Source: Acidobacteriaceae bacterium | Lineage (GTDB): Bacteria; Acidobacteriota; Terriglobia; Terriglobales; Acidobacteriaceae | DNA: 21,674 bases | Reading direction: 5' to 3' | Assembly: GCA_003133425.1 (NCBI GenBank) | Contig: PKXI01000016.1 | Location: 1 to 21,674 of the forward strand | Shown: positions 16,357 to 21,674 of the stretch, piece by piece | How positions within the stretch are numbered: position 1 is the stretch's first letter | Layout: each line of letters begins with the position of its first letter | Translations under genes and position numbers: made by a program | The notes under the pieces: model-generated | What the model was told of the DNA's origin: nothing | Seen by the model: the letters and a program-made list of their open reading frames with translations, nothing else | Database searches by the model: none

Positions 16357-16398
16357 TTCGGGACCAGGAGGTCGGAGGTTCAAATCCTCTCTCGGCAA
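16357..16398 (+). other. tRNA-Pro(CGG)-like 3' half, candidate attachment-site scar
   Basis: The anticodon loop TTCGGGA (anticodon CGG) is at 16357-16363, the 3' half of the anticodon stem CCAGG at 16364-16368, the variable loop AGGTC at 16369-16373, and a full T-arm GGAGG-TTCAAAT-CCTCT at 16374-16390. A seven-base acceptor half CTCGGCA and one further A follow. Nothing upstream pairs with the anticodon stem or supplies a D-arm or 5' acceptor half, so it is not a working tRNA. The acceptor half would give a U1-A72 pair, not the C1-G72 of bacterial tRNA-Pro, so the 3' end may be mosaic. Tyrosine recombinases often cross over in the anticodon loop and leave exactly such 3' halves. Confidence 0.55.
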
Positions 16399-17141
16399 TT
16401 CTTCTTCGCACACCACAACAAGCTCGGGCATCCGTCTTCGCGTTCCTTTCTTGACGGTTCTGAGTACATTCGGAAGAAAGGAGGACATCTTGAAGGAAAA
16501 ACAGCTGATGGCAAATGCGAGTTGGTCTGAGTCAGGGTGCCGAGTCAGCTACCAATTTTGCTGAATTAGGCGGGAAACCTACAGTACAGGAACCGCGAAA
16601 ACGCGCTCCATCTGCGCTCCGTTTGTCTGCTTTAGGCTGCATTGCATGGTCTAAGGTGTCATCCGCTGACCTGCATGTTGTTGAAACTGCGGTTGCTTGA
16701 TGATTCGAGTTCAACAATTTGCGGCACTTTGGAGCGTCGATGTGTAGCCCGATTCGGCAAGCCTTCTCGCCAAGCGCTGTGCCCAGCCTTCCGTCCCACA
16801 ATCGCCGGAAAACGCCACCGGAACCCATCGGTGCTTCGGTGGTGAATTATGGCTCCATCTGAGCAAAAGGCGTTGAGCCCTGCTTTGCTGGGATATATCT
16901 GGGGGTAGTTTACTTGGCACAAAGTGCATCCATTTATGATTTAATCACTTACAAGACGATGTGAGTCCCTCACTGCCACCAAATCTTCAGCTATCCCTAA
17001 CCTTATCAGGGGGATAGCTCCATGGCGAACTCCTCTCAAATATTAGGCCTCCTGCTCGCAGGCCTTAACACGGCAGGTACCGGCAGGAACCCTATCGCGA
17101 CAGCCTATCACCCCGCTCTCAGAACCGCAAGACTGACTCTC
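16399..17141. other. Gene-poor stretch with one stem-loop
   Basis: No gene can be supported here; the short open frames on both strands lack motifs and good ribosome binding sites. AGCTATCCC (16989-16997) pairs with GGGATAGCT (17011-17019) to form a 9-bp stem with a 13-base loop. AGGCCT occurs twice close by at about 17046 and 17061. The sequence is probably remnant non-coding ends of mobile elements. Confidence 0.35.
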
Positions 17142-17202
17142 TTCCAATACAAGATGAGCCTGAAGGGGGACTTTGATTCCAATACAAGATGAGCCTGAAG
17201 GG
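17142..17202 (+). repeat. 26-bp exact direct repeat ahead of an integrase-core transposase
   Basis: The 26-mer beginning TTCCAATACAAGATGAGCC and ending CTGAAGGG is present at 17142-17167 and again, without change, at 17177-17202, with nine bases between. The ATG of the longest transposase frame (17189) lies inside the second copy. Such spaced repeats are common at IS ends as transposase-binding sites, or mark two abutting IS ends. Confidence 0.75.
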
Positions 17203-17938
17203 TCGGTCATGCTGGGTAGTGAACATCCGCATGGACGACGCAGAGAAGTTGAATTTGGAGGCGATTGGCCGGTTTGTCACGGCCAGCGAGGAACTCCGGT
17301 TTGAGGCCCAAGACCGCCAGCAGCTCTATGGCTGGGTGAAGCAGGTGTTGGTCGGACGGCAGTACGCCCAGCTGGGCAAGGCGGCGCGGGGCCTGGTACG
17401 GCGCTACATCGAGAAGATGACCGGGCTGAGCCGGGCGCAGGTCACACGACTGATCGCTCTCTACACAGTCGTCGGACAGGTCCAGGTGACGGTCTATCGA
17501 CGGCGGCGTTTCGCGCAAGTCTACACGCGGGCCGACATCGAGTTACTGGCCCGCGTTGACGAAGCGCACGAAACGCTGAGCGGACCGGCAACGCGGCGCA
17601 TCCTGGAACGGGAAGTTCAGGTCTACGGCAATCAGGAGCATGCGCGCCTCGCTGCGATCTCCGTCGCTCATCTCTACAACTTACGCAAGCATGCGCGCTA
17701 TCGCGAACGGTTTCTCAACTACAGCAAGACGCGGCCCGCGGCGGTCTCCATCGGCGAGCGGCGCAAGCCTCAGCCACAAGGTCAGCCCGGCTTTCTGCGT
17801 CTGGATACAGTGCATCAGGGCGATCCGCCGAACGGTGGAGAGAAGGGCGTTTATCACATCAACGCGGTCGATGAGGTCACGCAATGGCAGGTCGCCGGTT
17901 CAACGCCGCGCATCTCGGAGGCCTACCTATGGTGGTGA
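17189..17938 (+). pseudogene. 3'-truncated integrase-core (DDE) transposase
   Basis: This 249-residue frame is the N-terminal half of an integrase-type transposase. Residues about 60-160 form helix-turn-helix regions (TGLSRAQVTRLIALY; SGPATRRILERE; VAHLYNLRKHARYR). The RNase H-like core begins with GFLRLDTVHQGD, supplying the first catalytic Asp, then INAVDEVTQWQVAGSTPRISEAYL. It then stops at TGA after only two more Trp codons. The second Asp and the Glu are missing, so the protein is dead; the join to the next element is at about 17930-17940. The natural start may be the ATG at 17231 (MDDAEKLN), as the first 14 residues derive from the repeat. IS481- or IS3-like by the core; the exact family is not certain. 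Confidence 0.75.
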
Positions 17939-17992
17939 GTGCGGCAAAAAGTCGGGGGTCGTTTTGGGTTGAGGCCGGCGTAATCTGGATCG

Positions 17993-18664
17993 ATGATCGA
18001 ACAATTGCCTTTCAAACGCCTGATTCTACGAGCGGTTTTCCGTCATGTGAGCCCCATGGTGATCCGCCAGGTCACGGTCTCCGATCAAATGAGCCTTCCA
18101 GGGTTCAACGACATGTTTTGCGCCATCCTGGGTTGGGGCGGCAATTTGGGCTACATCTTCCGTGTCCATGCCCAGGAGTTCAAAAGTTTTCGACGGAAGA
18201 CGCGCTCCAAGGCCTTATCTGAGTTCAGACTGCACCGGCAAGAAAAGTTCCTCTACATCTGCGACACCCTGCATATGTGGGAGTGGGATATTCAAGTTCT
18301 TGACATTCACGAGGGAACGAAGGAAGACGAAGAGCCAGCTTGTCTGGGTGGGCGTGGCGCTACGCCACCGGAGTTTTGCGGCGGTCCAACTGGCTACCGG
18401 CTCATGCTGAAACGGCAAAGTGAGGGCAGCGCGATGTTAGCCCCGGCCATGGTGGAGACTGGCATTCTGATGTTGGCTGAGGCTTGCCCGGATCAGCCGC
18501 CACAGACCTGGGACTTGCTGCGCACCGCGATGGACGACGGTCTCCGCAGCATCGATCAGAGGCTTAAAGAGAGTGGCCCCTTGGATACTGAGCGATTCAG
18601 CCTGCAGGAAGCCAACGAGCGTTTGAGAATATTCACGCAGCGGCGGCGGGGGTTCTGGCCATGA
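17993..18664 (+). CDS. Plasmid pRiA4b ORF-3-like protein (IS accessory gene)
   Basis: This 223-residue protein has the pRiA4b ORF-3-like fold in its first 110 residues: PFKRLILRAVFRHVSPMVIRQ, then SLPGFNDMFCAILGW, then YIFRVHAQEF and WEWDIQVLDI. The C-terminal half (TGILMLAEACPDQPPQTWDLLRTAMDDGL and ERFSLQEANERLRIF) is mostly helical and has no motif I know. No biochemical activity is established for the family. Its stop codon overlaps the next start by four bases (ATGA at 18661-18664), so the two are translationally coupled. This matches the arrangement in which such a gene rides ahead of an ISKra4-type transposase. It seems full length even though its partner is broken. Confidence 0.8.
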   Translation: MIEQLPFKRLILRAVFRHVSPMVIRQVTVSDQMSLPGFNDMFCAILGWGGNLGYIFRVHAQEFKSFRRKTRSKALSEFRLHRQEKFLYICDTLHMWEWDIQVLDIHEGTKEDEEPACLGGRGATPPEFCGGPTGYRLMLKRQSEGSAMLAPAMVETGILMLAEACPDQPPQTWDLLRTAMDDGLRSIDQRLKESGPLDTERFSLQEANERLRIFTQRRRGFWP

Positions 18665-19150
18665 ATATCCGGATAGAGGTAATATGCGTGAGCGCCGACG
18701 GCAGCGAAGAACGCAGACAGCTGTCGGGAATAGAGCGGCAAGAATTGGCAATGGAGACCCTCGGCATGAGTCTGGCGGAGAGCAAAGCGTTGCTCGAAGG
18801 CGTGCAGGAGTTTATGGTCGCGCAGCAGGTCAGCGAGAATCTGGAGCAACGTCGGGCGTGTCTCCATTGCGGCCGACGGTACACGACCAAAGGCTCTGGA
18901 AACACGCCCGTCAAGACCCTCTTCGGTCCGGTGAACGTGCCAAATCCGCGGTGGAACAGATGCGCCTGCCAGACCGAAGGCCCGGAAACATTCCGGCCGA
19001 CGGCAGCATGGCTCCAAGGGCGAACCAGCGTAGAAATGCTCTACCTGGAAAGCAAGTGGGCGTCGCTGATCCCCTTCGCAAAAGTAGCTGACTTACTGAC
19101 GGAAGTACTGCCAATTGCGGACTCCACCAATCATGAGAGTGTCCGCATCT
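18661..19150 (+). pseudogene. ISKra4-family transposase, N-terminal fragment cut by another IS
   Basis: About 163 codons of an ISKra4-type transposase remain. Visible are a helical leader (MSLAESKALLEGVQEFMV), a zinc-finger-like CLHCGRRYTTKG paired with RCAC about 30 residues later, the strand TLFGPVNVPNPRW, and the motif ASLIPFAKVADLLTEVLP. Family-like text runs to NHESVR, two codons before position 19151, where the inverted repeat of the next IS begins. The frame then runs into IS sequence and stops at 19254. All catalytic residues of the core lie beyond the break, and the missing part is not found on the far side of the inserted IS. Confidence 0.8.
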
Positions 19151-20487
19151 TGTGCCTCGCCATAATTAAGATCTGCTTTCGAATCAAGCGTATAAACGGG
19201 GTATCGGAATTCACCCATTTCCATGTAAAACTGGTCCCATGGTACGCCAGCTGAGGCTCTTGGTTGTTCTCTTTAGTCGATGCATTTGCTCACGCCGCGA
19301 TCTTTTATTGGAAAACCTGGCGCTGCGGCAGCAGCTCAGAGTCTTGGAGCGAAGGCATCCAAAACCGCGATTTGCCACTTCTGACAAGTTGTTCTGGGTA
19401 ATCTTGCGACGGCTCTGGCCAAGATGGAAACGGGTGCTGATCCTCGTCCAACCGGAGACGGTCATTCGTTGGCACCGTGCTGGCTTCAAGTTGTATTGGA
19501 CGCGGCTTTCGCGGCATCGAGCGAGCGCTGGAAGAAAATGTGTCAGCAGGGAACTTCGCGACCTCATCTTCCGCATGGTCACTGACAACTCTACTTGGGG
19601 TGCGCCTCGCATTCACGGTGAGTTGAAGATGCTGGGCTTCGACATTTCGGAAAGAACCGTGTTGCGTTGGATGCGCAAGGCTCCTCGAGATCCAAAGCCG
19701 GCCGAGCGGTGGATGACGTTCCTTAGTAACCATCGTGAAGCCATTGCCGCCATGGACTTCATCACCGTGCCGACACTTACCTTCGGTGTTCTTTATTGCT
19801 TCTTCGTCATCGCTCATGACCGACGGCGCATTCTGCACTTCAACGTGACCAGGCATCCAACCAGCGCGTGGGTTGTTCAGCAGCTGCGCGAGGCGTTCCC
19901 TTTCGATTCCGCGCCCGGCTATCTGATCTTTGATCGCGGTTCCAGCTTCAATGCGGAGATGATCGATACCGTGAAGAGCTTTGGTATCCAACCCAAACGG
20001 ACCAGCTTCCGCAGTCCGTGGCAAAACGGCGTTGCCGAGCGCTGGGTCGGCAACTGCCGCCGAGATCTGCTTGACCATGTGATCGTTGTGAATGAACGGC
20101 ATCTGAAGCGCCTGATGTCCGTGTACGTTCGTTACTATCACGAGGATCGAACTCATCTCGCGTTGGCGAAGGGAACGCCCGCTGGGCGTGAAGCAAAGCA
20201 AAACTCCGGCATAGATTGCAGAATCGTGGCGATGCCAAAGCTGGGCGGTCTGCATCATCGCTACGATCTGGCCGCCTGAGTTGCAGCTGCAAGAATTTCT
20301 CGCCGAAGTTGAAGATGAACTGCGGGACAGGTGTGCCCGCCACCTCCGCTTTGTGTGCTTCGCCGTGTTCTCATTGCGCTCTGCGGTCACAAGAAGACTT
20401 CTTCTCAGCGGAAAACTACTGCCAAAATGGATCACCAGGTTCGAGACTCAAGCGCATTTTCCCCAGATGGAGTTTTGGCGAGGCACA
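19151..20487 (+). mobile_element. 1337-bp insertion sequence with 12-bp terminal inverted repeats
   Basis: TGTGCCTCGCCA at 19151-19162 is repeated inverted as TGGCGAGGCACA at 20476-20487, giving 5'-TG...CA-3' ends. With a one-base gap the similarity continues inward (ATCTG on both sides). The ends bracket one complete DDE transposase gene with the same orientation. The left end falls exactly where the ISKra4-type transposase stops making sense, which supports the boundary independently. No target duplication is seen: the left flank ends GCATCT and the right flank starts GGCCTC. The first bases of the right flank are complementary to the right terminal repeat and form a hairpin (20478-20484 with 20489-20495). 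Confidence 0.85.
19239..20279 (+). CDS. Integrase-core DDE transposase (IS3/IS481-like)
   Basis: This 346-residue protein cuts and joins the ends of the surrounding IS. The N-terminal 150 residues are helical DNA-binding regions: LLLENLALRQQLRVLERR, then WGAPRIHGELKMLGFDISERTV, the conserved helix-turn-helix before the core. The catalytic core has Asp173 (AMDFITVPT), Asp232 (LIFDRGSSFNAEM) and Glu267 (WQNGVAERWVG), with 35-residue D-to-E spacing as in retroviral-type integrases. The C-terminal YYHEDRTHLAL motif is intact. All three acidic residues and both IS ends are present, so the element may still be mobile. No second overlapping frame of the IS3 orfA type is visible; a single-ORF member is the better description. 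Confidence 0.88.
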   Translation: MVRQLRLLVVLFSRCICSRRDLLLENLALRQQLRVLERRHPKPRFATSDKLFWVILRRLWPRWKRVLILVQPETVIRWHRAGFKLYWTRLSRHRASAGRKCVSRELRDLIFRMVTDNSTWGAPRIHGELKMLGFDISERTVLRWMRKAPRDPKPAERWMTFLSNHREAIAAMDFITVPTLTFGVLYCFFVIAHDRRRILHFNVTRHPTSAWVVQQLREAFPFDSAPGYLIFDRGSSFNAEMIDTVKSFGIQPKRTSFRSPWQNGVAERWVGNCRRDLLDHVIVVNERHLKRLMSVYVRYYHEDRTHLALAKGTPAGREAKQNSGIDCRIVAMPKLGGLHHRYDLAA

Positions 20488-20576
20488 GGCCTCGCGGTGG
20501 GCAAGACCTAGTGCGGCAAAGGGACAAAGATCATGGCCATCGCCGCTGCTACCAGGACATTAGACCATCTATGAAA
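20488..20576 (+). pseudogene. Scrap of an IS5-type transposase
   Basis: Read from 20488 the plus strand gives GLAVGKT, a stop, then CGKGTKIMAIAAATRTLDHL and a second stop. This resembles the VGKTKRGKGTKIMAIAD strand near the first catalytic Asp in IS5-type transposases. An internal stop and loss of everything else show long decay. It lies between the right end of the 1337-bp IS and the recA stop codon. Only about 28 codons support it, so the family call is tentative. Confidence 0.45.
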
Positions 20577-20581
20577 ATGCT

Positions 20582-21658
20582 CTAGCCTTTGCGGCTGCGG
20601 ACGGCTTCTTTGGCTTCGGCGGCCCCGGTAGCAGGAACTTCTGGCACGTCGGCCTTGACGGCTCCGATGTTGAGCGCCTTGCGGAGCGCGGCGTCCATCT
20701 TGGCGAAGACGTCCTTGTTCTCCTTGAGGAAGGACCGGGTGTTTTCGCGGCCCTGTCCAATGCGCTCGCCGTCGTAGCTGTACCACGCACCGGATTTCTC
20801 AACAATGTTGTTGGCAACGGCGAGGTCGAGAACGTCGCCCTCACGGCTGATGCCTTCGCCATAGAGGATGTCGAACTCGGCCTCGCGGAAAGGCGCTGCA
20901 ACCTTGTTCTTGACGATCTTGACCTTGGTGCGGTTGCCGGTGACAACGTCGCCTTCCTTGATGGCGGAGATGCGGCGGATGTCGACGCGGACCGAGGAGT
21001 AGAACTTGAGGGCGCGGCCGCCGGTGGTGGTTTCGGGATTGCCGAACATGACGCCAATCTTCTCGCGGAGTTGATTGATGAAGATGAGCGCCGTGCGCGA
21101 CTTCGAGACCGCGCCGGTCAGTTTGCGCAGGGCCTGGGACATGAGGCGCGCCTGCAGGCCCATGTGGGACTCGCCCATCTCGCCGTCCAGTTCGGCCTTG
21201 GGCACCAGCGCGGCGACAGAGTCCACCACCAGCACGTCGATAGCGCCGGAGCGCACCAGAGCCTCGGTGATCTCCAGGGCCTGCTCGCCGCTGTCGGGCT
21301 GCGAGACCAGCAGGTTATCGATGTCCACGCCCAGCTTCTTGGCATAGCCGGGGTCCAGGGCGTGCTCGACGTCTACAAAGGCCGCCAAGCCGCCCAGCCG
21401 CTGCGCCTCGGCGATGATTTGCAGGGTGATGGTGGTTTTGCCGGAGGACTCAGGACCATAGATCTCCGTGACGCGGCCGCGAGGAATGCCCCCAACGCCA
21501 AGAGCGGCGTCAAAGCTGATGGAGCCAGTTGAGATGACGGCGATAGGCAGCAGCGCTTCTTTCGACCCGAGCCGAACGATCGACCCTTTTCCAAACTGTT
21601 TTTCGATCTGTGCAAGGGCAAGTTCGACTGCTTTGGTGCGGTCATCGGCGATGGCCAT
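20582..21658 (-). CDS. recA: Recombinase RecA
   Basis: This 358-residue protein is a complete RecA, the ATP-dependent strand-exchange protein of homologous recombination that also triggers LexA self-cleavage. Visible are the N-terminal helix ([18 protein letters not shown]), Walker A GPESSGKT (68-75), Walker B DVLVVDS (141-147), the L1 region near [13 protein letters not shown] (159-171), and the L2/RecA signature [17 protein letters not shown] (193-209). The C-terminal domain follows, with a short Ala/Glu-rich, then basic, tail. The length is normal. GAGG and GGAG lie just before the ATG at 21658, and only 16 upstream bases are in the window, so the promoter and any LexA box cannot be seen. 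The stop lies a few bases from mobile-element debris, with no clear terminator between. Confidence 0.98.
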   Translation of the reverse strand: MAIADDRTKAVELALAQIEKQFGKGSIVRLGSKEALLPIAVISTGSISFDAALGVGGIPRGRVTEIYGPESSGKTTITLQIIAEAQRLGGLAAFVDVEHALDPGYAKKLGVDIDNLLVSQPDSGEQALEITEALVRSGAIDVLVVDSVAALVPKAELDGEMGESHMGLQARLMSQALRKLTGAVSKSRTALIFINQLREKIGVMFGNPETTTGGRALKFYSSVRVDIRRISAIKEGDVVTGNRTKVKIVKNKVAAPFREAEFDILYGEGISREGDVLDLAVANNIVEKSGAWYSYDGERIGQGRENTRSFLKENKDVFAKMDAALRKALNIGAVKADVPEVPATGAAEAKEAVRSRKG

Positions 21659-21674
21659 CGGGAGGGCTCCTCAA

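Noticed and set aside
16275..16398. A complete tRNA using TGCCGA at about 16278 as the 5' acceptor half pairing with CTCGGCA
   Set aside because: The distance is about 120 bases with no D-arm or anticodon stem partner; it does not fold as a tRNA or a tmRNA.
18684..19091. 135-codon frame inside the ISKra4-type transposase
   Set aside because: It is an out-of-frame shadow; the zinc-finger and family motifs are in the frame starting at 18661.
20478..20495. GC-rich hairpin as the recA terminator
   Set aside because: It is made by the right inverted repeat of the IS with its flank, lies about 90 bases past the recA stop, and is not followed by a U-run in the recA direction.
1..21674. CRISPR array
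   Set aside because: No set of three or more regularly spaced repeats is present; the direct repeats seen occur only as pairs.

Overview
The window looks like a soil Acidobacteriota chromosome, probably a relative of Terriglobus, Granulicella or Koribacter. The evidence is indirect: a very large TonB-dependent receptor with an N-terminal carboxypeptidase-regulatory-like domain and no SusD partner, many secreted glycosidases, high GC, and several transposase types common in that phylum. No 16S gene or other decisive taxonomic marker is present.

Positions 289-14623 hold what reads as one locus for taking N-glycans off glycoproteins and breaking them down. On the minus strand, in transcription order, are a GH29 alpha-fucosidase, a TonB-dependent outer-membrane receptor, a CutC-family TIM-barrel protein, a DeoR-family repressor, an orphan 35-codon Tat signal peptide and a PNGase A-type peptide:N-glycanase. 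Divergent on the plus strand are a frameshifted GH38 alpha-mannosidase with an N-terminal rhamnogalacturonan-lyase-like domain and a GH18 hydrolase. The proposed division of labour is: PNGase A frees the glycan from asparagine, GH29 removes (core) fucose, GH38 removes mannose, GH18 acts on the chitobiose core, the receptor imports products, and DeoR senses a phosphosugar. PNGase A plus a plant-like GH29 points to plant-type glycans with core alpha-1,3-fucose. I found no beta-mannosidase, beta-xylosidase or hexosaminidase in the window.

Positions about 14776-20580 are a graveyard of mobile DNA. They contain an 18-bp-armed palindrome, a 5'-truncated IS91-type HUH transposase starting right at its HUH motif, about 1.6 kb without convincing genes but with a tRNA-Pro-like 3' half (candidate att scar), a truncated integrase-core transposase behind a 26-bp direct repeat, and an ISKra4-type unit (pRiA4b ORF-3-like gene overlapping the transposase start). 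That unit is cut at position 19150 by a 1337-bp IS with 12-bp perfect terminal inverted repeats. A scrap of an IS5-type transposase follows.

The window closes with a complete recA on the minus strand (20582-21658). Its stop codon lies a few bases from the mobile debris, so recA marks the conserved edge of the variable region. The extreme left end (31-67) carries a short repeat like those at IS21-family ends, so the catabolic locus may have mobile DNA on both sides.
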